A DNA stretch of 19,834 nt from assembly GCF_000972385.1 (NCBI RefSeq), contig NZ_JXTE01000102.1, positions 1-19,834 of the forward strand, in the 5' to 3' direction. A program made the position numbers and the translations under genes. Positions 1 to 6,927 of this stretch are shown one piece after another. Positions within the stretch are counted from its first letter, which is position 1, and the number at the start of each line of letters is the position of its first letter. Source of the DNA: Streptomyces sp. WM6386. GTDB taxonomy: Bacteria; Actinomycetota; Actinomycetes; Streptomycetales; Streptomycetaceae. Under the pieces are notes generated by a model that saw nothing but the letters and a program-made list of their open reading frames with translations, did not search any database and was not told where the DNA came from.

Positions 1-921
1 GGCGGGGGCGCGTCGGGGGGCGACGCGTGGCGTGGTCGACCCGACCGGTCCACGGCTCTGTCGCGGCAGGTCCAGTACGTCGAGCAGTCGGTCCGGTTCC
101 AGTCCCGCCGCGTTGAGGCGGATCGGGAAGCGGTCCAGGAGATGGGGGGAGAGACGGCCCACCTCCGACTCGCGGCACGCGGCCAGCCAGCGGGCCCGGG
201 GGCGCCAGCGGGCGCGGAAGCCGGAGCGTTCGACCGAGGCGACGTCGGCGCCCAGAAGCTGTACCGCGGCCCGCATGCCGGGCAGGCTCAGCCGGACCAG
301 ATCGGGGACCACGACCAGCGTCGACGCCTCCGGGTCGATGTCGACCAACGGGCCCGGGGCGAGCGAGAAGTTCATCCCGGCGCCCTCGTGGCGCAGCGTG
401 GGCCGCAGCCACAGCTCGTCGTCCCCGGTGACCGAGCCGAGCATCGCCCGCCGCACCGGCCGCCCGTTCCGCAGCCCGAGAACCCTGGCGAACGCGTCGG
501 TCACCGGCGCCACCATCTCCGGCTCCAGATCGAACAACAGCACCCCGTCCAGCCCGGGCCCCAGCGCGGAACACGCCAGCACCTGCAACAGCCGCTGCCG
601 CGGCCCGGCCACCCGCCCGTTCATCTCCGCCGTCACCGCAGCCGCCCACCCCGGCCGCCCGCCGACCCGGAGTGCACGGGCATCCGCGGGAGTCGCACAC
701 ACGCCCCGACCGCCCGCCGGCCCACGGCGCCCGTCATCGCGGCACCGCGCTCGGGTGCGGAGGACGCCGCTGTCCGCAGGAGGGTCCCGCCCGCCGAGGT
801 CACCCATCCGCGTACGGCCGTCGTCCCAACACACCGTGCTACCCCGGCGGAAGCCGGCGCCCGCAGGAGCCCGGACGCCCACCCGGGCCCGCAGCGCACC
901 GGCATCCGCACCGGACGCCAT
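1..921 (-). CDS. Degenerate AAA+ (ChlD/BchD-like) protein, 5' part only
   Basis: The minus-strand frame stays open from 921 to the left edge, so the 3' end of the gene is missing. The well-supported part begins near residue 100 (ATG at 624-622) and reads like a magnesium-chelatase-type AAA+ domain: a GVLLFDLEPE strand, a TLVVVPDLVRLSL segment where Walker B would sit, and SPHLLDRF, which matches the RPQLLDRF arginine-finger motif of the ATPase encoded just upstream. No Walker A loop is visible. The reading then turns Pro/Arg-rich. An inactive AAA+ domain followed by a Pro-rich linker is the layout of ChlD-type subunits, which end in a vWA domain; here that part would lie outside the window, so the vWA is inference. 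It follows the ChlI-like gene by 25 nt if ATG 921 is the start. Residues 1-95 are Gly/Arg/Ala-rich and unlike a folded domain, so the true start may be GTG 636 or ATG 624. Confidence 0.6.
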   Translation of the reverse strand, partial: MASGADAGALRARVGVRAPAGAGFRRGSTVCWDDGRTRMGDLGGRDPPADSGVLRTRARCRDDGRRGPAGGRGVCATPADARALRVGGRPGWAAAVTAEMNGRVAGPRQRLLQVLACSALGPGLDGVLLFDLEPEMVAPVTDAFARVLGLRNGRPVRRAMLGSVTGDDELWLRPTLRHEGAGMNFSLAPGPLVDIDPEASTLVVVPDLVRLSLPGMRAAVQLLGADVASVERSGFRARWRPRARWLAACRESEVGRLSPHLLDRFPIRLNAAGLEPDRLLDVLDLPRQSRGPVGSTTPRVAPRRAPA

Positions 922-946
922 CCGGTCGGGCGCCCCCGTCTCGTCG

Positions 947-1888
947 TCATCCCAGCAGCCCGTCGAGCAGTTCCGACTCCTCCGGTGTCCATTCGACGGG
1001 GCCGCCGTGGGCTGCTTCGGGGCGGCGGTGGCGCAGGGAGAGGGGGGCCACCTTGCGTACATGGTGGGGGGTGACCTCGTCCGTGCCCTCGAAGGCCGCC
1101 AGCGCTCGGGCGGCCCAGGCGGTGACCACCTCACCGCGGTGTCCCACGGCCCGCAACTGCGTGGCGACGTCGGCGCAGAGCTTGGCGATGTCCTCGCTCA
1201 GCCGTACGTCCTGCACGGCCGCCCGCGCCGCGTTCAGCCGCTCGCACAGCGCCTCGTCCGAGGCGAGCCCGTCCGTCAGCCAGGAGGACTCCGTCCCGGC
1301 CTCGTCGTCGAAGCGCAGTACGGCCAGCACCATCGCCCGCCGCGCCTCCTGGTCCAGCTCGGACACCGCGACCATCAGCCCGAACCGGTCGAGCAACTGG
1401 GGCCGCAGACCGCCCTCCTCGGGGTTCATCGTCCCGACCAGACCGAAGCTGACGCTGCGCACGGTGTCGATGGCCTCCCGCTGCACCGACAGCACCCCGG
1501 TGGAGACGACGTCGAGGATGATGTTGACGATGTGGTCGTCCAGCAGATTGACCTCGTCTATGTACAGCATCCCCTTCTCGCCGGCCTCCTCGAGAAGCCC
1601 CGGCTGTGTCCGCGCCACCCCCTGCATCAGCGCGTCGAGCTCCCACCCGCCCAGCACCCGGTCGTCCGTGGCGTTGATCGGCAGGGTGACCGGCAGCTCT
1701 CCCCGGGTCAGCAGGGAGAACGCCCGCACCACCGTGGACTTGGCGGTCCCGCGCTGCCCGCTGACGAGGACGCCCCCGATCCGCGGCGCGATGTAGTTCA
1801 GTTCGAGCGCGAGCTTCAGCTCGGCCTGTCCGACCACATAGCTGTACGGCAGGATGTGGATGCCGGAGCCGGCGGTCCCACCGGTCAC
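947..1888 (-). CDS. MoxR/ChlI-type AAA+ ATPase
   Basis: 313 residues. AAA+ motifs are all present in order: Walker A GQRGTAKST (44-52), Walker B GMLYIDEVNLL (106-116), sensor 1 GTMNPEEG (152-159), arginine finger RPQLLDRF (162-169) and a sensor-2-like HRGE (250-253). This pattern is that of magnesium chelatase subunit I and related MoxR-class ATPases. No other chlorophyll or cobalamin gene is in the window, so a true Mg chelatase is unlikely. A chaperone-like or conflict-system ATPase working with a ChlD/vWA partner fits better. The GTG start (1888-1886) overlaps the TGA of the upstream Trypco1-like gene by 4 nt, implying translational coupling. The next gene downstream looks like its catalytically dead partner. 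ATPase class is clear; biological role is inferred. Confidence 0.88.
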   Translation of the reverse strand: MTGGTAGSGIHILPYSYVVGQAELKLALELNYIAPRIGGVLVSGQRGTAKSTVVRAFSLLTRGELPVTLPINATDDRVLGGWELDALMQGVARTQPGLLEEAGEKGMLYIDEVNLLDDHIVNIILDVVSTGVLSVQREAIDTVRSVSFGLVGTMNPEEGGLRPQLLDRFGLMVAVSELDQEARRAMVLAVLRFDDEAGTESSWLTDGLASDEALCERLNAARAAVQDVRLSEDIAKLCADVATQLRAVGHRGEVVTAWAARALAAFEGTDEVTPHHVRKVAPLSLRHRRPEAAHGGPVEWTPEESELLDGLLG

Positions 1889-2247
1889 GGGGCCCCACCC
1901 GTGTTCCAGCGGAACGTGACCTGGAGCTGTGCCTCCGCCCCGGACTTCACCAGCACCGCACCGAGTTCGGCGTCCAGCTTGATCGACAGCTGGAGTTCCA
2001 CCTCGTCGGGCTTCAGACCCTCACCGAGGTCGTGCAGCTGCTGCGCCGCCTGCCGCGCGCACCGCCGGGCCAGGTCGAGACCGTCGGCGTAGACGTCGCG
2101 CGCCACCTCCAGCACCCGGTCGGCGGGGCCCCGGGTGTCGATCCCCCGGTACACGTCGTCGACGCCGCCCGTGGCCACGAAGCCGTCCACCTCGACGTAC
2201 ACCGGCCCGTCCCGGCCGTCCGCCGCCACCCCTGTCACGATCGTCAT
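1885..2247 (-). CDS. CU044_2847/Trypco1-like small protein
   Basis: 120 residues. The N-terminus has a short strand with VYVEVDGF, then a helical middle (residues 40-75), and a C-terminal beta-rich segment containing PDEVELQLSIKLDAE, GAVLVKSGAEA and a final QVTFRW strand. This matches my memory of the CU044_2847 family, described as a trypsin-co-occurring domain (Trypco1) in actinobacterial conflict systems; its own biochemical activity is not known to me. ATG at 2247-2245 is preceded by a purine run (GGGGGAAG) about 6 nt upstream. It follows the first maturase by 77 nt and overlaps the AAA+ ATPase start by 4 nt, so it probably belongs to the same transcript. The family assignment is from pattern memory and should be tested by profile search. 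Confidence 0.7.
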   Translation of the reverse strand: MTIVTGVAADGRDGPVYVEVDGFVATGGVDDVYRGIDTRGPADRVLEVARDVYADGLDLARRCARQAAQQLHDLGEGLKPDEVELQLSIKLDAELGAVLVKSGAEAQLQVTFRWNTGGAP

Positions 2248-2324
2248 GCAGCACTTCCCCCGTCCTGCGAGCCGGATCCCTGTGCTTTCCTTCCCCGTTC
2301 CCGGCTCGCTCAACAGCCTTGTGC

Positions 2325-3527
2325 TCAGCGGTTGTCGATCGTCCCCGAGGGCGTCCCGAGGTCGGCGGCACGGCGTACCCGGTCGGCGATGTGCCGGATC
2401 AGCCGCTCCAGGTCGGCGCAGTACACCGAGGGGTTGAGAAAGCCCTCGTCGGCGCGGTAGCGGTGGGCGTAGTTGCCCCCGCCGCACACGGCCGCCAGCG
2501 GACACACCAGGCACTTGGGGGCGAGGGCCCGGCGGCCCAACTGCCGTGCGACGACGCCGGGATGGTCCAGGACGTCGTCGAAGGAGTGCCGGAAGACGTC
2601 GCGTCCGGTGGCGGGTGCGCCCTCGTAGGCTGTCTTCAGCGAGTCCACCTGCTCGATGGCCCCGTCGGTGTCGACGACCACGGCGACCATCGGCGAGTTC
2701 CCCACGGCCTCGGCCCCGCCGTCCAGGCCGAGCAGCAGCCCGATGATCTCCCGGAACAGCCGGATCGGGACGGCTTGTTCGGTGGCATCGAACCAGAGGT
2801 CGAAGACCTGGATCAGCCAGTCGGCGTAGGGGTGGGGTCCTGTCACGGCGGGTGGATGCGCCCAGTTGGCGTGCGGCAGCAGCAGATCCATGGAGGGCGG
2901 GTCGAGCGCGGTGAGTGACGTGTACACCTCGACGGGATCGGAGTCCGGGTCGATCACGCTGAGGATCCCGGCGTACGCCTCCGGATGCCGCCGCAGCACC
3001 TCGAGCCCGGCCGAGACCGCCGCCCAGGACGAGCGCCCGGCGTGGTTGACGCGGTGCCGGTTCAGCCACGGGGTGCCGCCGTCCACGCTCACCCCGATGC
3101 CGATCCCGGCGTCGGCCAGCCGGCGCACCCGGTCCTCGGTGAGCAGCGTGCCGTTCGTCTGGACGCTGGCCTCCACCCGGCAGCCCGCGCCGACGGCCTC
3201 CCGCACGGCGGTGACATAGCCGACCAGGGTGTCCACCCCGGCCAACAGGGGCTCTCCGCCATGCAGGTTGAGCTGTAAGGAGGACAGCCCGTGGGTCGCG
3301 GTGTGCTCGGCGATCCGTGCCGCGGTACGCCGGATCACCCCGGCGGACACCGTCGGCGGACGGTTTTGCCAGCTGCTGTCGGCGCCCTCGTAGACGTAGC
3401 AGTAACCGCAGGCCAGATTGCAGCGGCTGTGGACCTTCAGGACGAACTGCCGGAAGGGCACGGCCCGTACCCCGGACCGCCGTAATCCGGCGACGTCCAG
3501 TGTCTCAAGAGGCCACCGCGCGGTCAC
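2325..3527 (-). CDS. FxsB-like radical SAM/SPASM peptide maturase (copy 1)
   Basis: 400 residues. The radical SAM motif CNLACGYC (C36, C40, C43) binds the [4Fe-4S]/SAM cluster; LNLHGGEP (86-93) is the usual GGEP motif. A C-terminal SPASM-type Cys set is visible: C339, C342, C348 in a CxxCPxxxxCGGG pattern, then NYAHRY and PSVYC with C370. FxsB-family enzymes make three-residue cyclophane crosslinks in ribosomal peptides (family knowledge). The GTG start overlaps the precursor TGA by 4 nt, the expected tight pairing of substrate and enzyme. Two in-frame TTA leucine codons are present (L15 at 3485-3483, L84 at 3278-3276), rare in streptomycetes and read by the bldA tRNA, which suggests developmental control. 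It is clearly paralogous to the maturase at 6928-8184, sharing FRQFVLKVHSRCNL and DLLLPHANW. The likely substrate is the 3524-3733 peptide. Confidence 0.92.
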   Translation of the reverse strand: MTARWPLETLDVAGLRRSGVRAVPFRQFVLKVHSRCNLACGYCYVYEGADSSWQNRPPTVSAGVIRRTAARIAEHTATHGLSSLQLNLHGGEPLLAGVDTLVGYVTAVREAVGAGCRVEASVQTNGTLLTEDRVRRLADAGIGIGVSVDGGTPWLNRHRVNHAGRSSWAAVSAGLEVLRRHPEAYAGILSVIDPDSDPVEVYTSLTALDPPSMDLLLPHANWAHPPAVTGPHPYADWLIQVFDLWFDATEQAVPIRLFREIIGLLLGLDGGAEAVGNSPMVAVVVDTDGAIEQVDSLKTAYEGAPATGRDVFRHSFDDVLDHPGVVARQLGRRALAPKCLVCPLAAVCGGGNYAHRYRADEGFLNPSVYCADLERLIRHIADRVRRAADLGTPSGTIDNR

Positions 3528-3733
3528 AGTTGATACGGACCGTCCTCGTAGAAGGCCATCGCGGGGCCGCCGCGCAGCTTGCGGGGCAGCAGGCCCGTGG
3601 CGACCGCCGCGAGCACCGGATGCGATGACTCACGGGACAGCGCCAGCAGGTCGAGATCGGTCAGGTCGGGCAGGTCGGCGCCCGGGTTCCGTACTCCAGC
3701 CACATGCGGCCTGTCCTCGTCTGTACCCCGCAC
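3524..3733 (-). CDS. Cyclophane RiPP precursor with a Tyr-x-Asp tail (copy 1)
   Basis: 69 residues. The N-terminal two thirds look like a leader with a helix containing LPDLTDLDLLAL and HPVLAAVATGLLPR; the tail is AMAFYEDGPYQL. The tail is where FxsA-type precursors carry their crosslinked motif. Here FxSxx is absent, and the plausible core is Y-E-D, matching the Y-x-D triceptide motif known for this enzyme class. A second Tyr lies three residues from the C-terminus. GTG 3733 was chosen because GAGAGG (3744-3739) sits 5 nt upstream; GTG 3739 overlaps that ribosome site. The stop overlaps the maturase start by 4 nt. It aligns with the peptide at 8220-8426 through the shared HPVL, LL and F/Y-Y/H-E-D-G/S-P positions. 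The modification itself is inferred. Confidence 0.78.
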   Translation of the reverse strand: MRGTDEDRPHVAGVRNPGADLPDLTDLDLLALSRESSHPVLAAVATGLLPRKLRGGPAMAFYEDGPYQL

Positions 3734-3845
3734 ACTCACCTCTCAGGACGGCCGAACCTGCCTCTTGACGAGAGGCCCGGCCCATGCTGCCCGGCTGAGA
3801 CCCCACCAGGCAAGTTCCCACGAGGTGCTAGCGCCGAGCTGTGAC
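3734..3845 (-). promoter_or_regulatory. Spacer between the TIR/NB-ARC gene and precursor 1, with hairpin
   Basis: This 112-nt gap separates the end of the FxsT-like gene from the first precursor. It contains the precursor's GAGAGG ribosome site and a 6-bp stem with a 5-nt loop (GCCTCT-TGACG-AGAGGC, 3760-3776) just upstream of it. The stem could be a weak terminator for the upstream gene, a 5' leader structure, or chance in GC-rich DNA. No convincing -35/-10 pair was seen, so whether precursor 1 has its own promoter is open. Confidence 0.3.
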
Positions 3846-6833
3846 CTAGGTCGGGAGCGGCTCGAAGTCCCAGTAGGGCCGTTCCCGGCGGCGGATCGAG
3901 AGGGTGTGGGGATGCTGGGCGCCCAGGGTGTCGGAGAGCTGCTGGAGCGCCTCGTGCTCCAGCTTGGACGCCTCCTGCCCGCGTCGCAGTATCCGCAGGT
4001 CGGAGGCGAGGGCCGCCTTGACGGACAAGGTCAGGGGGTGGGTCTCGCCCAGGGTCGTGCGCGCCGACTCCAGGACGGCGCGGGTGAGTTCGGCCGCGCC
4101 TTCCTCGTCGCCGGCGAGGCTGCGGGCGCCCCCGGCGTTGAGTCCGGCACCCAGGGCCCAGGGGTGGGACGGGCCCACCGCGGCGCGCATGTCCCTGAGC
4201 GCCCGTTCCGCGATCCTGAGCGCCTCGTCGCGCTCCCCGTACTCCCACAGGGCCAGCGCCACATTGCCCGCCGTGCCCACCGCATAGGGGTGGTGCGGGC
4301 CGACGAGTCTGGCGTACTGCTCGGCGACACCCTCCGCCGATTCCCGGGCCTGCTCCAGATTGCCGTGCTCGCGGTTGAAGGTGGCGAAGTCGGCCTGCAC
4401 CAGCAGGGAGTCGGGGTGGTTCGGGCCCTGCCGCTGCACGAACCGCTCGACCACGCTGCGCATCAGCGACTCGGCGCCGAGCAGATCGCCCTTGCGTCGC
4501 ATGCACAGCGCCAAGTTGTGCTCGGCGAACAGGGTTTGGGGGGTGTAGCGGTCCATCGTGTTGCGGTGGGCACGGACGTTGAGCTCCTGGCGTGACGTCG
4601 CCTCGTCGTAGCGGCCGAGGAGGCGCAGCATCCAGGCGTAGAACATGCCTGAGCGCAGGGTGAGATGGTGCCGCGGGGTCAGCAGGCGCTCACGGATCAG
4701 CAGGATGTCGCGGTGCAGCTCCAGCGACTCCTTGTAGCGGCCCAGCAGGCTGGTGACCACGGCGAGGTTGCCGCGGTCCTGGAGGGCACGCGGGGCGTCC
4801 GCGCCCAGGGTGCTGGTGTACGCCTGTACGCACTCCTTGAACATGTCGTGCGCCTCGTCGTAGCGGCCCAGCGACACCAGGGTGCCGCCGAGGCCGTTCT
4901 TGGCGCGCAGCAGGTCGGGGTCGTCGTCGGCCCGGCTCTCCGCGAGCTGGTCCAGGACGGCGCGTCCGACGGCCTCCGCCTCCCGGTAACGGCCGCTGCG
5001 GCGCAGCATGTTGGCGTGGTCGTGGATCAGGATCAGCATGTCCCGGTCGTCGGGACCGAGCCGGGTCCGCCAGCGGGTGACGGCCTGCTCGCACAGGCGC
5101 AGAGCGGCCCGGTTCTCGCCCCGGACCCGCATGTACTCGATGCAGTTCAGGACGAGTTGGCGCACCACCGGGTCGGGGCTGTCCAGTGCCCCGGCGGTCT
5201 CCAGGTGCGGGATGAGCTCGGCGTAGCGCGTCCACTCGCGGGTGTCGATGGGGCGGCGCGGGTCCGCGCCCGCCAGCAGGGTGCAGGCGATCGTCGACAG
5301 TGCCTCGCGGCGGTCCTCGGTCAGGGTGCTGACCAGGAAGCTGTGGTAAAGGCGGTGCATGGAGACGCGGTCCACGGCCGGTTCGGCGTCGGAGGACTCG
5401 ACGTAGTCCAGCCGGACCGCGGTCGACTCCGACAGCCGGCGCAGCGCGGTGTGCCAGCGGATCGGGTCGCCCGCCAGGGCCGCGAGGTGGTCGGGCAGGT
5501 CGGAGGGGTGGGCGGCCTGCATCAGACGGACCGGGATGGCGTCCGGGGAGAACAGCGCGAACAGGTGGAGCAGCTCCACGGCCTCGGGGTTGTTCTCCTG
5601 GAGCGTGTTGAGAGTTATCGACCAGCTGGTCTGGAAGCCCATCGGGTAGTCGGAGGAGATCCGGATGCCGATCTGGCTGGCCTCGCCGCGCCGGATCATC
5701 GAGATGTAGTCCTTGGCGGGCATCGCGTTGGCGTCGAGCCAGGCCGCGGTCTGCGCCAGCAGCAGCGGCAGGTCCTGCACGGCGTCGGCGAGCTGGTCGG
5801 CCTCGGTGTCGTTCAGCCGCCCGGCGCGCCGGCGGACGTAGGCCACGGACTCGGGCCGCCGGAAGGGCAGCACCTCGATCTCGGTGACATTGCCGGAGGC
5901 CGCCCAGTCCTGGGTGAGGGTGGTGATCAGGACATGGCCGTTGCCCTCCGGGAGCAGATCCTCGATCTGTTCCATGTCGTCCGCGGAGTCCAGGATCAGC
6001 AACCACCTCTTGTACGGCGTGCCGGTCCGCAGCGCCTCGTGGACCGCGCGGATCCGCTCGCCCAGCTCCTGGCCGACCGGCAGTTCGAGACGCGGGGCGA
6101 GCTGCGCGAACTGCTCGCGCGCGGGCGCGCGGAAACGGGCGCCGACCCACCACACGATGTCGTAGTCGTTGCCGAAGCGGTGCGAGTACTCGTTGGCGAT
6201 CTGGCTCTTGCCGACGCCGGAGATGCCCCGCAGCGCCACCCGCGCACCGCTGCGGCCGCCGCGCTCGAAGCGGGTGTGCAGCTCTTCCAGGATCGCGTCG
6301 CGGCCGGTGAAGCGGACATTGCGGCGCGGCACGTTCCACACCGACGGCGGATCGTTGGGGAAGCGGGGGGCGGCGGTGCCGGACGGGGCGGCGGGCTCGG
6401 CGGGCGCCTCGAAGTCCAGGCGGCGCAGGATACGGCGGCGGGCCTCGCGCGAGTCCAGGTCGCGCAGGTCGACCGGGCGCAGCGGGGCGGCCGTCGCGGG
6501 CAGCGCCCTCGTCGCCACGCTGACCGCGGAGAACCGGTCCACATGGGCCGGCACCACCTCGTGCAGCGCCTGCGTCCACTCGGCGTCCGAGCGGGGGCCC
6601 AGCGAGAAGTACCAGTCGTCCAGGACCAGCAGCACCCGGCCCGGCGCCTTGAGGAGATTGCGCAACGCCTCGGCGAGCGGCATCCGCAGCGGAGGGTCCC
6701 AGCGCAGCAGGGTCGTCTCGTGGCCCAGCTGCTCCAGCTGGTGCGCGATCCACGTCGCCCAGGGCCGGTTGAATCCCGCGTAGCTGATGGTGAAGTGCTC
6801 GTGGGACTCGGCGCCCTTGGACCTGTCGGCCAT
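3846..6833 (-). CDS. fxsT: FxsT-like TIR/NB-ARC/TPR protein
   Basis: 995 residues in three parts. Residues 13-140 are TIR-like (FTISYAGFNRPWATWIA at 14-30, LLVLDDWYFS at 68-77, DAEW at 83-86, where E85 could be the catalytic Glu of NADase-type TIRs). Residues 170-480 are an NB-ARC (STAND) NTPase with P-loop GISGVGKS (203-210), Walker B WLLILDSADD (277-286) and LITTLTQDW (302-310). From about 550 to the end are repeated helical pairs with recurring L-G-R-Y-x-E/D-A and P-x-x-L motifs, a tetratricopeptide array. This matches the 'FxSxx-COOH system TPR protein' that accompanies FxsB clusters. STAND proteins sense a trigger through the repeats and switch by nucleotide exchange; what this one senses is unknown. 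The ATG has GGGGAG 8 nt upstream and lies between the two precursor/maturase modules. Confidence 0.88.
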   Translation of the reverse strand: MADRSKGAESHEHFTISYAGFNRPWATWIAHQLEQLGHETTLLRWDPPLRMPLAEALRNLLKAPGRVLLVLDDWYFSLGPRSDAEWTQALHEVVPAHVDRFSAVSVATRALPATAAPLRPVDLRDLDSREARRRILRRLDFEAPAEPAAPSGTAAPRFPNDPPSVWNVPRRNVRFTGRDAILEELHTRFERGGRSGARVALRGISGVGKSQIANEYSHRFGNDYDIVWWVGARFRAPAREQFAQLAPRLELPVGQELGERIRAVHEALRTGTPYKRWLLILDSADDMEQIEDLLPEGNGHVLITTLTQDWAASGNVTEIEVLPFRRPESVAYVRRRAGRLNDTEADQLADAVQDLPLLLAQTAAWLDANAMPAKDYISMIRRGEASQIGIRISSDYPMGFQTSWSITLNTLQENNPEAVELLHLFALFSPDAIPVRLMQAAHPSDLPDHLAALAGDPIRWHTALRRLSESTAVRLDYVESSDAEPAVDRVSMHRLYHSFLVSTLTEDRREALSTIACTLLAGADPRRPIDTREWTRYAELIPHLETAGALDSPDPVVRQLVLNCIEYMRVRGENRAALRLCEQAVTRWRTRLGPDDRDMLILIHDHANMLRRSGRYREAEAVGRAVLDQLAESRADDDPDLLRAKNGLGGTLVSLGRYDEAHDMFKECVQAYTSTLGADAPRALQDRGNLAVVTSLLGRYKESLELHRDILLIRERLLTPRHHLTLRSGMFYAWMLRLLGRYDEATSRQELNVRAHRNTMDRYTPQTLFAEHNLALCMRRKGDLLGAESLMRSVVERFVQRQGPNHPDSLLVQADFATFNREHGNLEQARESAEGVAEQYARLVGPHHPYAVGTAGNVALALWEYGERDEALRIAERALRDMRAAVGPSHPWALGAGLNAGGARSLAGDEEGAAELTRAVLESARTTLGETHPLTLSVKAALASDLRILRRGQEASKLEHEALQQLSDTLGAQHPHTLSIRRRERPYWDFEPLPT

Positions 6834-6927
6834 CCGACCGTCTCCCCTTACACCGAAATCAATAGATTGACGTTTTTTGGCAGTTTTGTGTACATGTGGT
6901 GCGCGTGCACTTTATGCGATACGTCGC
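6834..6927 (-). promoter_or_regulatory. AT-rich intergenic region upstream of fxsT
   Basis: A 94-nt spacer with by far the lowest GC seen in the island. It contains runs of A on the minus strand (6871-6888), an inverted repeat TCAAT-AG-ATTGA (6859-6870), a TGTACA palindrome (6889-6894), and the GGGGAG ribosome site for fxsT. Such AT-rich gaps in streptomycetes usually hold promoters and regulator sites, so this probably starts the fxsT transcript. It may also terminate the upstream transcript, but no clear -35/-10 pair or strong hairpin could be fixed by eye. Confidence 0.45.

Noticed and set aside
947..1888. True magnesium chelatase (bacteriochlorophyll pathway)
   Set aside because: No other chlorophyll or cobalamin genes are nearby and the context is a RiPP/conflict-type island, so only the AAA+ class is claimed.
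32..2092. 686-codon open frame on the plus strand
   Set aside because: It lies antisense to the ChlD-like, AAA+ and Trypco1-like genes, whose motifs are clear. The plus product is Arg/Ser/Pro-rich with no domain, as expected of a shadow frame in GC-rich DNA.
3734..3845. Small RNA or riboswitch upstream of precursor 1
   Set aside because: Only a 6-bp stem is visible, which is easily met by chance at this GC content.
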